Source: Limnephilus marmoratus
Lineage: Eukaryota > Arthropoda > Insecta > Trichoptera > Limnephilidae
Length of the DNA stretch: 64,000 nucleotides
Assembly (NCBI GenBank): GCA_917880885.1
Contig: OU862913.1
Location: forward strand, 43,247,460-43,311,459
Direction: 5' to 3'
Shown: piece by piece, positions 43,521-55,800 of the stretch
How the letters are laid out: each line of letters starts with the position of its first letter
Numbering within the stretch: position 1 is the stretch's first letter
Program-made: the position numbers and the translations under genes
The notes under the pieces: generated by a model
What the model saw: only the letters and a program-made list of their open reading frames with translations
Database searches by the model: none
What the model was told of the DNA's origin: nothing

Positions 43521-43975
43521 TTTTTTTTATATTAGCTCCACACAGGAGGCCCTGAGGAAAATGATTCCCATGTTGGGGATGCTGATGTCATTATTGGGGA
43601 TGCTGTGTGGAGGGTCTTTTAAGGAAAAGAAAGAGAGGAAGTTCTGAGACAGAAAAGACGTGGTTAAATTCAGGGGGTCAGTGTGTCCTGGAGTGACGGA
43701 CGGACCGTCCCGAACGTCCCACTGAGGTGTAAGGCGATGTTCTGAGAGAGAATGGCTGAAGAAGTCAAAAGGACTCGCTCAACCATTCTCTCTCGATCCG
43801 GCCTGCCATGATGCTGGTGGGCAGACGCGTCCGCCGCCAAGACCCGGATAAACCTTACCCCATGAACCCAAGGAACTTGGCCAAGTCACCAAACGTAGCG
43901 AACCACTTGGGGTGATCTATGGCAGAGGTATTAGTTATCCAAAAAATGGTTAACGGGGCGACGGTACACATATCC
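43521..43975 (-). mobile_element. SINE-A, full length, reverse
   Basis: T run, hairpin tail with a partly duplicated GGGGATGCTG (43575-43605), middle and head boxes to GGGGCGACGGTAC at about 43965. Confidence 0.8.
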
Positions 43976-43984
43976 GCCTCTCAA

Positions 43985-44372
43985 ATTCCATCCATAATCA
44001 ACACCACTGTTTGGAGACTTATCAAGGGTACCCGCGTTCATGGGGTGAGGGTTGTAAAGGCCTTTGCGTTCAATGCGTGTCGGGCCGGATCGGGTGAAAT
44101 TGGTCAAAGGACACCTAACCTAGACCTCTACAGACGGACTTCCCTGGCCCATCGCCTTGCACCGCAGTGGAAGAAATGGATTCAGCATCCGTCGCTCCTG
44201 AACACATTGCCCTCCAGATTCCTACCCACCCATCATACCTTTTTCCTTTCTAGAACATCATCTCTTTCTTTTCCCTAAAAGACCCTCCACACAGCATCCA
44301 CAAAGATGACATAGGCCTCGAGGAAGTTTTTTTTCCTCAGGGCCTCCAGTGAGGAGTAAAAAAAAAAGTTTA
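43985..44372 (+). mobile_element. SINE-A, nearly full length
   Basis: Lies tail-outward next to the reverse copy. Head degraded, middle box CGGATCGGG, tail CCTCCACACAGCATCC, hairpin and poly-A at 44358-44368. Confidence 0.8.
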
Positions 44373-44882
44373 GATATATATTTGGGGGGAAGGGGGGTGC
44401 GTCACTGGTCTCTTTAAACAAAACTAATGCATTGATATCTGCAAAATACAAAATGCTACCGACGAGATTCTGCTTTCACAATATACAATGTGTGCTCCCT
44501 TTGATCAACTATAATATTACCTATAATATGATCAAACACTTATATTATACTGTCACTTTATTCTTTCACAAATTGAGATTAATAACGTCATGTTTTCGCA
44601 ATTTTAATACATATTACAAAGAAAACCGTATCAAATATAATAAACAGTAAAAATAAAAATAATTACAAAATCTTGTTAAGAAATAAATTAAATACGAAAT
44701 ACATTTTTTCACTTTTTTAATCGTTTGAAAATATATTGATGTTCCGGCGGCAGAGCTGAATTTTCTCATACTTGCGATTTATAATTTGAAGATTACAATA
44801 AATTTTCAAAAACTGTCCAAAATATGAAATGCAAATTTTTACTGCGTACGTTCATTATGTAAAGTTTATCTCAACATTTTAT

Positions 44883-45260
44883 GGCGGCCTCCGTGGACGA
44901 GGGGTAAGGCTCTTGACTAGCAAACCAAAAGTCGCGGGTTCGAATCCCGAATTTTATTCGATTAATTTATTCTATTTCGCAATTAGTTCATGAAAAATAA
45001 TATTTTCGTCTCTCTCCAGAGTGGACGATACTCTCAGTATCGCCCTGGTGTACGGCCACCATTCAGATTTGAAACTTTGCTTGAAATGTTATTAGCCGTG
45101 TTTGGTGACCAGATTCGAATAGCCAGGTGCTTCCCCACCTTTCTTTTCCCCATCTCCTTTCCCTCCCCACTACCTTCAGCATCACAACATTCCCCATTCG
45201 GGGAAGCAATAGTCTCACTAGCTCCAGACGGGAGCAGTTGGGAATCACGTTTTTTTACTG
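44883..45260 (+). mobile_element. SINE-C, tRNA-derived
   Basis: tRNA-like head GGCCTCCGTGGACGAGGGG with B box GGGTTCGAATCCCG. The body contains GATACTCTCAGTATCGCC and ACGGCCACCATTCAGAT; the end is CAGACGGGAGCAGTTGGGA. Sequence on both sides (44760-44882, 45260-45540) also recurs around the copy at 50487. Confidence 0.7.
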
Positions 45261-46340
45261 AGCGTAACAAAGTCCTATATTATCTCGGCCGTTGTGCATT
45301 TCGTCAGTCTGTAATTTTTTTGCACGTTCCGTTTTCAAGATGATGGCCGTTTTTATGTTTCAGTACAGATTCCTTTTTGAAAAATAAAATCGTCGTGTTT
45401 TTTTTTGATTTTCTTATTTGTTTTTTTTTTTATCGACTATTATACAAATATCTACCTACGCAAATATTTTAATGAAGAAAGGCTGTAAAAAGATTTGTCA
45501 CTGAGATAGTGAAGTTTCTTTGGATGAATTATGTAAGTAAGTATTTTAAATAATATTAAGAATTTACAATAAATATATGGTTTGTAGTTAAGTACCTACT
45601 TAGAAATCTTATGTTTAAGGAGGAAATTTTGGTTTGCATTTATTAAATGAGAGAAGTTTAGAAACACACTTTTTTGAACTATAGAATTACTTGCTGAAGT
45701 CCCCGGCATTGCCCGGGCAATTGTTTGCTAAATTGCTTAGGGAAAAGAGTTATTGTATATTTTAGCAAATGAATCGAACTTAAATGCCATTAGGCCTAAA
45801 TGCGCGCTGTGCGGAACACGAGAATAATTTATTTTAATACTTTAGATTTTAAATTAAATTGCAAGTTTAATGTCTGCGTCTTCGTTGTGACATTGTCAAA
45901 TATTATACAAGAATGAATAACAAAAAATAATATTTTGTTACGTGTTATTAAGGGACGTACTTGACTTGCTTTATTAACCAGTGATTTCTGACTTTATTTG
46001 GAGTAAAAAATCGGTGGCTTTTTCATGTCGTTTTTCCAAATGTTTTTTCTTCAAAACCAAAATACTTCCACATATCGTCACCGGTCACTCATCAGAGTAA
46101 CCGCTCAACCCCTTATCCGGCCCTAACATTGCCCGCATATTTTTTTCGAAATCAGGTAAGGACCATAACTTTCTTTTTACAAACACTTTTAAAGTTATTC
46201 CCAATTTTTTTTATTCTTTTGGTTTATCCTACCTTTTTTTTTTAAAATTGCTTCCGATAATTTTGAAAAAAATAATTGAACATAATATTGTTCATTCTAA
46301 AATTTTAAATATGTGATTGATAAGAATGACTTCAAAATGA
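45261..46340. other. Diverged duplicate of 50900-51200 and other AT-rich DNA
   Basis: 45250-45540 matches 50880-51180 (GCATTTCGTC, GTTCC, GATTTTCTTATT; gagatagtga/gagatggtga then CGTTTCTT-like). 46190-46340 matches 49500-49630. No gene. Confidence 0.5.
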
Positions 46341-46412
46341 GAGGTCTCAGTTGTCGAATTTGTTAAAGCATTTGTCTCCTGTGTTCCTGGGTTCGAGTCC
46401 CAGTTGTGACCA
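46341..46412 (+). repeat. tRNA-like sequence, type D
   Basis: GGTCTCA ... TGTGACC acceptor-like pairing and a perfect B box in CCTGGGTTCGAGTCCCAG; the anticodon part does not fold well. Homologue at 49631-49706. It is the source type of the array at 47085. Confidence 0.55.
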
Positions 46413-47084
46413 TTATATTTTTATTTTTCTGTGTCTTGTTCTTTTTCACGTTTGGGGTAATTTTTTAATATTCCATTCTTCTTCAATGAAGTAAATAAAA
46501 TGTTATTTTGAACCAAAATTTCATTAATCTTGGAATAAAACGCTACGTTTGTATAAAAAATAAAGCCACACCGCCCGCCCCCCACAGACACTCTCCTTTA
46601 ATAATAATAATATTTGGCTGATTAATAAAGCGCCGTTTTCGTGAAAAATCACCTCAAGGGCCTTTATATAATAAATAACTATATAGATATAGAAACAGTA
46701 TTTTGCTTATCTTGTAGAGTAGCCAAATGAACTTAAGTCATATACTACTCAGTTTTAATTGTTGTTATTTTTTACACTGAAAAACGACTCCAAAATAGGA
46801 AATTAATTTACGATTTGCAAAATTAGTAGGCCGACAAAGAAAACTGATTTAGAAAATGTATACACAGTTTCCCGCTTGTACCACGAGTTTCCGAACACCG
46901 TGTTTATTTGTGAATACCATTATAACCACTATATTATCTTATGTTAATAAATAATTTAGCACCTTACAAAGAATCTCTGTAATACATTTCTGATTATAAT
47001 ACGGCGGTCTCGGTTCGAGAATTTTTTTTTTAACTTTTACTTGATTCATCAAGCAAAATAAAAACAAAACGACAAAATTTCGTC

Positions 47085-48062
47085 TACGTTAGACGAGAGA
47101 TCCTGGATGCTGGGTTCGAGTCCCAGTTGCCACCATTATCTATAATTTCGTCTCAGTTAGACGAGAGATCCTGGATCCTGGGTTCGATTCCCAGATGCCA
47201 CCATTGTCTATAATTTCGTCTCAGTTGGAGAGAGATCCTGGATCCTGGGTTCGAGTCCCAGTTGCCACCATTGTCTATAATTTCGTCTCAGTTAGACGAG
47301 AGATCCTCGATCCTGGGTTCGAGTCCCAGTTGCCACCATTGTCTATAATTTCGTCTCAGTTAGACGAGAGATTCTGGTTCCTGGGTTAAACGCATAAACA
47401 GATATATCTATTAATCCACAACACGTCAAATCATCCATTTTCTCAAAAAATATCAGCTTTTTATTCAAGAGATCCTGGATCCTGGGTTCGAGTCACAGTT
47501 GCCACCATTGTCTATAATTTCGTCTCAGTTAGACGAGAGATTCTGGATCCTGGGTTCGAGTCCCAGTTGCCACCATTGTCTATAATTTCGTCTCAGTTAG
47601 ACGAGAGATCCTGGATCCTGGGTTCGAGTCCCAGTTGCCACCATTGTCTATAATTTCGTCTCAGTTAGACGAGAGATCCTAGATCCTGGGTTCGAGTCCC
47701 AGTTGCCACCATTGTCTATAATTTCGTCTCAGTTAGACGAGAGATTTTGGTTCCTGGGTTAAACGCATAAACAGATATATCTATTAATCCACAACACGTC
47801 AAATCATCCATTTTCTCAAAAAATATCAGCTTTTTATTCAAGAGATCCTGGATCCTGGGTTCGAGTCCCAGTTGCCACCATTGTCTATAATTTCGTCTCA
47901 GTTAGACGAGAGATTCTGGATCCTGGGTTCGAGTCCCAGTTGCCACCATTATCTATAATTTCGTCTCAGTTAGAGAGAGATCCTGGATCCTGGGTTCGAG
48001 TCCCAGTTGCCACCATTGTCTATAATTTCGTCTCAGTTAGACGAGAGATTCTGGATCCTGGG
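47085..48062 (+). repeat. Higher-order array: tRNA 3' half (68 bp) fused to a Penelope-like fragment
   Basis: The 68-bp unit contains TCGTCTCAGTTAGACGAGAG, then ATCCTGG once or twice, then GGGTTCGAGTCCCAGTTGCC and ACCA, the 3' half of a tRNA with encoded ACCA. Blocks of three to five units are each closed by an 80-bp piece (47390-47466, 47758-47843, 48063 on) that encodes HKQIYLLIHNTSNHPFSQK, the Penelope-like reverse-transcriptase segment also seen at 31220-31330. The unit of higher order is about 370 bp. The source tRNA-like sequence is at 49631. Confidence 0.9.
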
Positions 48063-48240
48063 TTACACACATAAACAGATATACCTATTAATCCACAACA
48101 CGTCAAATCATCCATTTTCTCAAAAAATATCAGCTTTTTATTCAATGATTTATAGATTAACTAATGTTCCTTTGTCCTTAAGTAATTTTTAATAGAACTT
48201 AAGCGGAATTTAAAAAAAATCAATTAATAATGGGTAAAAC
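48063..48240 (+). pseudogene. Penelope-like RT fragment ending the array
   Basis: Reads IHNTSNHPFSQKISAFYSMI then YRLTNVPLSLSNF. Compared with the relic at 29880-31400 (IHNTSNHPISHKDSSFHSMI) it is the same segment. It runs further than the copies inside the array and then decays. Confidence 0.75.
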
Positions 48241-48544
48241 ACTTAATTTATTAAAAACATTCTTAATAAAAAAACCTGGATAAATTTATTGAATGGTACA
48301 TTTATCCTATACAAGAATATCAGGAGGAGCAAAAGTAGAGAAAAATAATATATTTGAATAATTAAAATTCCAATTCTATTAGATAAATTGTGCCAAATAC
48401 ATTCTGCCAGCATTTTAGGCAAATAATAAACTAAACAATTATATATTAAATAATAAGAATAGAGATGAAAAAATCTCAACAAAATATGCAAAAATGCAAA
48501 ATTTTATTGCGTACATTATTTATTATGTAAAGTTTATTTCAATA
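48241..48544. other. AT-rich sequence, no gene
   Basis: Its end (48490-48544) matches 44820-44882 and 50455-50486, upstream flank of the SINE-C copies. Confidence 0.5.
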
Positions 48545-48960
48545 TTTTGTGGTGGCTTCGGTGGTCGAGGGGTGAGGCTCTCTACTAACAAACCAAAAGT
48601 CGCGGGTTCAAATCACGGCGGGTGCAAATAAATTGTATTCAATTAACTTATAATACAATTAATAAATGAAAAATAATATTAGGTATATTTTCGGTTCTCT
48701 CCTGAGTGGAAGATACTCTCAGTATTGCTCTGGTGTACGACCACCATTCAGAATTGAAACGTTGCTTGAAATGGCTTTAGGTGTGTTTGCTGACCAGATG
48801 TGAATAGCCTGGTACTTCCCCACCTTCCTCTTCCCTATCTCCTTCCCCTCCCAACTACCTTCAGTCTCACAACATACCCCGATTGGGTATGCCATAGTCC
48901 CACTGGCTCCAGACGGAGCAGTTGGGACTTGTACGGTATTCATGTAAAAAAAATAATTTA
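48545..48960 (+). mobile_element. SINE-C, tRNA-derived, nearly intact
   Basis: Head GGCTTCGGTGGTCGAGGGG, B box GGGTTCAAATCACGG, body GAAGATACTCTCAGTATTGC and ACGACCACCATTCAGAAT, end CCAGACGGAGCAGTTGGGAC and poly-A at 48945. Confidence 0.75.
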
Positions 48961-49149
48961 TATACCTCTATCAGTAACTTCGGTTCAATGAACTCGAAGA
49001 CCTTTGCTATGAATTTAATTATCATTTTAATTAATTGAAACCAAAAGTGGGAAAAATCCAAACATGTGAATAAGTAGGTACCTACTTATCCCGTGATTTT
49101 CCACAGGTCTGCGCTAGGTATTCAAATACTAATTTCGGTTGGGCTTCTT

Positions 49150-49440
49150 TTTTTATATTAGCTCCTCACTGGACGCATTGAGGAAAATAATTTCCCTCAG
49201 AGCCTATTTCATTTTAGGAGATGCTGTGTGGAGGGTTTTTTAAGGGAAGGAAGAAGAGTATGGTCTGAGAAGGAAATGGGTATGAATGTGGGGGGTCAGT
49301 GTGTCCAGGAGTGACGGGTGTATGTATCCATCCCTTCAACTGCGGTGCAAGGCGATTGTTTGAGGGATTCTGGATGGAGAGTTCAATATACCTCCTCAAC
49401 CAGTCTCTCTCGATCCGGCCCACCACGCAGCAGGTGTTTC
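49150..49440 (-). mobile_element. SINE-A, 3' two thirds
   Basis: T run at 49150, hairpin with GGAAAATAATTTCCCTC, GATGCTGTGTGGAGGG, middle boxes to the complement of CGGGCCGGATCGAGAGAG at about 49420. Head missing. Confidence 0.75.
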
Positions 49441-49630
49441 AGCAATTTTTCATTTAATATTAATTTAAACAACTTTCTTTTTATAATAACTTTTGAAGGA
49501 TATTTTCTACCGTTTTTTAATTGTTTCCAATTCAAAAATCCAATAATATGGGCAAAAATTAGTTTGGGATAATATTGTTCATTCTGAAATTTTAAATATG
49601 AAATTGACAAAAATTACTTCAAAATGAAAG

Positions 49631-49706
49631 GTCTCCATAGCAGAATTGATTAAAGCATTCGTCTCAGTTAGACGAGAGATCCTGGGTTCGAGTCCCAGTT
49701 GCCACC
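49631..49706 (+). repeat. tRNA-like sequence, type D, source of the array
   Basis: Begins GGTCTCCATAGCAG and ends GGGTTCGAGTCCCAG, TTGCCACCA, with the strong stem TCGTCT/AGACGA in the anticodon position. The acceptor stem pairs only partly. Its 3' part is the 68-bp unit of 47085-48062. It is interrupted just downstream by the MITE at 49718. Confidence 0.6.
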
Positions 49707-49717
49707 ATTATCCTTTA

Positions 49718-49881
49718 GGCTACGAACGCACAGGCAGGTGGCTGGCTTAGCGCCAAGAGCCTAGTGGCAAAAAACCAACACGTTGGTTTACCTGGATACA
49801 CGCTAAGCGGCTATCTACTACCTATCTAGGCTCTAGGGCCTCTAGGCGCTAAGCAAGCCGCCTGCCTATGCGGACGTAGCC
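49718..49881. mobile_element. GC-rich palindromic MITE with TTA duplication
   Basis: Ends GGCTACGAACGCACAGGC and the complement of GGCTACGTCCGCATAGGC. TTA on both sides (49715-49717, 49882-49884), which fits the 3-bp TWA targets of PIF/Harbinger. Inner GGCTTAGCGCC pairs with GGCGCTAAGC. Confidence 0.75.
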
Positions 49882-49884
49882 TTA

Positions 49885-50486
49885 ATGTTTCTGTTTCTTG
49901 GACTTTTTCATATTTCGTTTAGATTTTTATTACTCTCTTCCTCTTCGATGAAGTTGATAAAATTAAAGGCAGTAGTAATATTAAAAAATAAATTATTATT
50001 TCGTGTAAGTATCAAGTAAGTAAGTAAGTAAGTAGTAAGTCAAGAAACCATATTACATACACTGAAAATAATATTATTACATTAATTTATAAATCCAATC
50101 AGTCAGGACTTATAATATTATGTAAGTTTTGGAAGAAAGGTGCACTTTTTTTACACTTATTTTGTTTTTTTTTTCCCTATATTATATAAATAGGCAAATT
50201 GAGAAATTGTATGAAAATATAATGTGCAAAATTTTTATTTTTAATTTCTGTATTTTCTGTAGGAACGTGAGAAAAGGTCAATTTCAAATAGTTTCGATGC
50301 ATAATTTGAGTCCTAAATTTTTGGATTTATTAAAAATCTGCACAAGAGTCCCAACAGGTAATTTGGTGAAAAACATTAACACGTTTTTTTACCGTATTTT
50401 TTTAATGCAGTCTTTTTCCTACTTTTTCCTCCGTGAGGAGCAATCTAATGAGTGATTATATGAAAAGTTTATATCAACATTTTATA
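49885..50486. other. AT-rich sequence, no gene
   Basis: Short AAGT microsatellite at 50014-50035. No other feature supported. Confidence 0.5.
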
Positions 50487-50900
50487 GCGGCCTCCGTAGT
50501 CAAGCGGTAAGGCTCTCAACCAGCAAACCAAAAGTTGCTGGTTCAAATCCCATGAGCGCTAATAAATTTTAATTCATTAATGATTAATGTTATTTCACAA
50601 TTTATTTTTATTATATTTAGTATATTAGCGGTACGTTCCATAGTGGAAAATACTCTCAGTATCGCCCTGGGGAAAGACCACCATTAAGATTTAAAACTTT
50701 GCTTGAAATGGCTCTAGCCATATTTGGTGACCAAATTTATATAGCGAGGTACTTGCCACCTACCTCGACTTCCTTTCCTTTATTTAGCCTGACAATATTT
50801 CCCGATTGGGGATGTCATAGACTCACTTGCTCCAGACGGGAGAAGTTAGGACTCTTATGCGGTACCTACTCACAATTTTATTTTTTATTTTTTTAGCGTA
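50487..50900 (+). mobile_element. SINE-C, tRNA-derived, diverged
   Basis: Head GGCCTCCGTAGTCAAGCGG with B box TGGTTCAAATCCC, body AATACTCTCAGTATCGCCC, end TCCAGACGGGAGAAGTTAGG. Flanks recur around 44883. Confidence 0.7.
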
Positions 50901-51230
50901 ACAATGTGCTATTTTTAATATCAGCGCTTTGCATTTCGTCGGACTGTAAATTGGTTTGTACGTTCCCTTTCCGGTTCATGGAGGAAACCGTTTCAATAGT
51001 TCAGTTAAAGTTCCTTTTTTCAAATGTGAAAAGGTTTTGTTTATTTGGATTTTCTTATTCGCTTTTTTAAATATTATAGTAGATACCTACCCTCATATCC
51101 TCCTGAAGGAAGTTTGAAAAAAATATTGCCATTGAGATGGTGACGTTTCTTCCAATAAATTGCACAATGATTCATTAAAAATCTCACATAAAATACCTAG
51201 CTCATTATTAAGTAGGTATGTATTTAGTAA

Positions 51231-51545
51231 GTCAGTCATTGATCTCTTCGGCGCCGGTGCTTTTTCGGGAAACACACCAAACGCGTGCCCAACATACATA
51301 TATGGTTGACATTGGTCACATGAGAACGGGTCGCTTCTTCGAATCGTTCTTGTGTTCAACAGCTCAGCTGTGGAACGAATTGCCAGCCTCTGTGTTTACG
51401 CCATCCTACAACATGAGTCTCTTCAAGACCAATGTTCATTCCTTCCTCTCATCAAAACGATACTCCACACAGCATCTCAGATGACATAGGCCCTGAGGGA
51501 AATCATTTTCCTCGGGGCCTCCTGTGTGGAGTTAATGTAAAAAAA
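51231..51545 (+). pseudogene. Jockey-like LINE 3' end
   Basis: One open frame reads APVLFRETHQTRAQHTYMVD, HMRTGRFFESFLCSTAQLW, NELPASVFTPSYNMSLFKTN then SSKRYSTQHLR. It is closer to intact than the copies at 8905 and 20640. The structured tail follows (GGCCCTGAGGGAAATCATTT) and a poly-A at 51539. Strongly 5' truncated. Confidence 0.8.
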
Positions 51546-51630
51546 AATATATAGTTTTTTGAAAAGTATTGGGCTCAAGTAAGGTGGTAAATCTTAACAA
51601 GTGGGTTGAGTTAACTTTTAAATAATAATA

Positions 51631-52818
51631 TGTTATGAAAATAAGTACGGCGAATATTTTTTTATTTTTGTCTATGGTTTCTTTTAACAACCACACTTTG
51701 AGTGCAACAGGTTGGTAGGAATGATTTCCGTTTTTGTGTTGGCTTCACTTTCCGGTAGGGCCTCCGCAGGGCAGGGAGACCTTACCGGGACGTGACAGCG
51801 CCATGTTTTAAGTTTTTAAAAGAATAATTGTGAAACGATCGCGGGATGACGGTTTGTCGGAATATTTTTACCAATCTGGAATTTTAAAGATCAAGGATCA
51901 ATCTTGATTGAATGCCGTGGTGGCTTCCGTGTTAAAAAGTCGCGATTCATGATGTACGCGCATGTGATATTATAGCCTGTCGGCATTAAATTGACTAATC
52001 CGTTAGCGACACGCGAATCCTCGCTCGCTCCGCGACCAAAGCCCGTTAAATTACGAATATAAGGATTTTAGTTGGGACTAGCCTGTTATTTGCGTCCCAC
52101 TCACTTAGCCACGTTGACTGGTACCGAACTTCCCTTGAGTAAGGGCCATAAATGAACCAATCCTACGGACTACCTGGACCAACAATCGTGACGGGCCCTC
52201 TTGGACTTGGGCCGGCTACGCCCTGGCGGGCTTTGACGAGATCCTGCAGCACCCGTGGACTGGAGGCCTTGGGATGGCTCCGTCCAGATGTCTCCGAAGA
52301 ACTTCGCCGTCGGCCATCCTTATGCACGTCAGTGAGATTTAGTTAGGATTAGTAGCTTATTAACGGTCTGAACCTGGGGTGAGTCTTAACATGTAACTTA
52401 ATCACCATAATTTTGTCCCAAAATTCAAATATAGATGTTATACTGTTATTTTCATAACGCAACTCTTTTATTTAAAGTTTCCCGTCATACCCTATGTCAT
52501 TGCAATTTAAAGTATTGTGCCCATGCTCCTTGAAAAGAGATCTCATTTGCTCTACGGATGGATTTCGTCCCCCCAACATATCTTGTTACCAAAGTGACAA
52601 GATTTGGCGCGTAGCTGGGAAGCTACAAAGTTGGATGGACGATTGCAAATGGATTGCATCACCTTCCTCATTAAAAACTCACCTGCATACCACAAAAACA
52701 TAATGTTACAATATGTTACAAACCGGGCCGTGTTTCGCCCGTAAGAAAATGGCGCCAACGTGCTCTCTATCAAATATTCTCATTACATTTTGGCTCTCCA
52801 TCGAATATTTCCATAACA
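51631..52818 (+). repeat. 5' LTR
   Basis: TGTTATG ... CATAACA. Contains a GC-rich part near 52150-52320 open in several frames, which is LTR sequence and not a gene. Confidence 0.9.
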
Positions 52819-52819
52819 A

Positions 52820-52836
52820 AATGGCGCTCCAACGTG
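52820..52836 (-). promoter_or_regulatory. Primer-binding site, tRNA-Lys-like
   Basis: TGGCGCTCCAACGTG begins two bases after the 5' LTR. It resembles the complement of the 3' end of insect tRNA-Lys (TGGCGCCCAACGTGGGG) with an irregular C-rich step. Confidence 0.6.
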
Positions 52837-55800
52837 ATTGGGTTCGTCTTTAACTTTAAAATGCAATGGCATCAGTTCGACGGCAGGTTAATTTAAAATG
52901 TATGTTCCCATGTGCCGGCGTTCTACGTAATTAATTGTACAATTTAAAAAAAAAAAATGTCAATTCGTTAACTATAATTACGTGAACATGACTTTCACAT
53001 ATGCGAGTTTCAAATTTTAGTGATTGTTTATTTGTCACAGGATGCGACAAATTATCAAAATTTAAATGTCACAAATGTATTCTGGATGTTTCGCACATCA
53101 TAATATAAACATACGGTTTCGGTCACTATTGTTTACGATAATATCAGCTGACGCTTGTCCATGTGTTGCCGATCAGCTGTATTTACATTCTACAAATATT
53201 TGACGTTTCTACAATATACTTCCTGATACAAGGATCATAGTGCGGAATGTTTACTGTTTCAAATAGGCAGTACTGTAATTATATTTTCATAACCTCAAAA
53301 TTTGTATGCTCAATGCTCAGAAATAACGTAACGGTAGTAGACAATGTGTTAGGAACTGATTTATTCGACAACAATCAACAGCGGGTAACGTTTATCTAAA
53401 AATTATCTATGATAAATTATCTTGTACAAATTTATCTTTGACACAAACGTCAAAATCAAGTGTTGTGTTTTTGCTATCAAATATTTTACGCATGATAATT
53501 AAATTATGTACTTACATACCAACACAAAGTAAATAATAATTTAAAATTTTATATTTTAATTATCATCAAAACAAACGATTAGTTCTGGTTCAAATGTATT
53601 CTAGCATAATTGCCTGTACCGCCGGTCAAAATATACATCTGACGTGTTGAATTCAATGCATACAAAGTATCCGTGATTATTGTAATTACGAAAAAAATAA
53701 TTATATGAAGTGAACATTTATATGATATATTATCAATTTGTACTTTTAAATAGCTACGAGACACGAATTTTATTTTAATTACAGATGGCATCTGTCATAA
53801 ATAAATCATCCCATTGTCGGTTGTTTACCTTATTATGTCAAATTTGATTTCGAGAATACTATAGATGGGTAGCGGTCGGTTTATTTACATTTTAAAAAAC
53901 GGTATTGGAATTTAAATACTTTGGATAAGTCGATACATATTATCATTTTTTTTTACTAGCAGCTACGTCATTATATACTAAATTATTATTTTTTTTAAAC
54001 TTTTCAGATATGAATTACTTTTGTAATTATTGCAAACATAAAGGCAGGGTTGCCACTAAGATTTTTTTAACTTAAAAACAAGATCGCTTCAAATCAATAA
54101 TTTTTTTTTTTTCCAAAAATCAGGGTTGCCAAATTTTTTTTTTTTTGCTTTCATAATTTGAAAAAAAAAAATTTTTTTTTAACAATGTCAACAATAACAA
54201 CAACAATAAAAACAACAACAACAATATTAATAACAATTTTAATATTTTTTATAAATAATATTCTCAAATATAATTTTTTCTGCACGATGTTCAATTTTAT
54301 AAAAATTATCATTAACAAATCTAGTAAAGATTTAGTATACAAACAAAATTTAAATAAAGGCATACATATAGCTAGAATGGAGTCACTTGATTTGTTCTCA
54401 TTCCTTGCGCAGGGAATGCAGACATTTCAGGGGTGCCCATGCTGGTCAGAAAGTTTCTTTCTGTCTAGTTTTTTGTGGTGGTGGGCCTATCACCACAGAA
54501 TTCGAGAACGGTGGAAATAATCGATTGTATACATATAATATTCAATATTTTCAAAAACGGGCATAATGTTTTTTAGGAAAATTGGTGGACTTGGAGAATT
54601 GAAAATTTAGTAATTACAAATTTTTTTTTATGGAGGACGTCGATGTAGTTAATTAGGGTATTTTTTTTCCTGCCGTGCTTTAGGTACCGCGAGAAACATT
54701 TTATACACTCAGTTAACTCATCATTATAAAAATTATTGGGAGTACAATTCGGAGATTGATACTTTTCCATGTTTGTTTACAAGTTCCGAAGAGATGAGAG
54801 TAGTGTATGCCGCTACCTACTCGTAACGTTTCGAATTCTTCGATCGTTCATCTTCATTCCAGGAGACGGAGTAACTATGGACAGATTGATATGAGAGTCT
54901 GTGCCATAGCAGGGCCGTTGCCTGACGTTTCGGAACCGACCAGAGTGAAGACGGAGGATCTGTTGTCTGCGGATGTTTTCCCTGCAGAAGACAGAAGGGC
55001 CGTTGTCACGCTGATCATCATTGAACTTACTACAAGTGATAATTAAATCACTAGAACATTCTAAAAAAAAAAACAAGTCAAAACATACATAATCCAATCC
55101 TATACATTATATTATATTAGACTCATAAAAGAGCCAATTATTTGTCAAGCCCATATAATCATTAACGAAATAATAAAAACACTAAATCAGTATCATAATG
55201 TCGTACACTTGACGTGTAATTTTATTTCAATCTGGTATGATCAACCAAGTTGAAACGACCGGATCAATCGAATTGGTTAGGCCAGTATTTCAACATTAAA
55301 TCATATCTTAATTATCTTACACTGTATTGCCTTCTAAAGATAATTATATTTAATGGTTTTACTCCAGTTCAAGACTCGAGTAGTATAAAAACATTAATCG
55401 CAGATTAATTAATTTATTTTTTACATACCCTTGTAATTGAATTCGTGGACGTTTGCACATGGAAACATACTCATATTTAAAAACTTAAACATGGTATTTT
55501 TTATTTTTTTTTGTTAGATTTTAAGCATATGTAAACTTGGAATATACGACGATATAATATTGAAAAACATACCCTCTTGTATTCCAAGCAAATTATAATA
55601 TGACCTGTGTTCATATTTTTTTTTTGTGTTGTAAACCTCGTGAAATTATAACCCGAACATACAGAAATACTAGCCCATTATTTCTCTATGTTCCGAGTTA
55701 AAATATGTTATTTTAAGCATTTGTTTGATTTTGTCATGTATCATATATGCAGCATGCCCAGTTGCATATGTGAGTACTACTCAAAATAATTTCCACAATT

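Noticed and set aside
44990..45343. 117-codon frame
   Set aside because: Runs through the SINE-C body and its flank.
46341..46412. Functional tRNA gene
   Set aside because: T arm is perfect but D and anticodon arms do not fold; repeated nearby as a dispersed element.
47195..47389. Frame with repeated RDPGSWVRVPV-like peptides
   Set aside because: Translation of tRNA-derived tandem units.
47085..48062. CRISPR array
   Set aside because: Repeats are contiguous without unique spacers, carry tRNA T arms, and the DNA is eukaryotic.
52152..52346. Conserved duplicate 64-codon frame (also at 57547)
   Set aside because: Present twice only because it is part of the two LTRs; no family resemblance.
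54158..54520. 120-codon frame on the + strand in the LTR element
   Set aside because: Low-complexity Thr/Ile/Asn-rich start from simple sequence; no retroviral motif.
54851..54960. Possible additional CLIP half-exon after TTCCAG (GDGVTM...)
   Set aside because: The first cysteine is missing, stops follow after ten codons in the needed frame, and it lies inside the young LTR element. Exon 1 joins directly to 59635 in frame.
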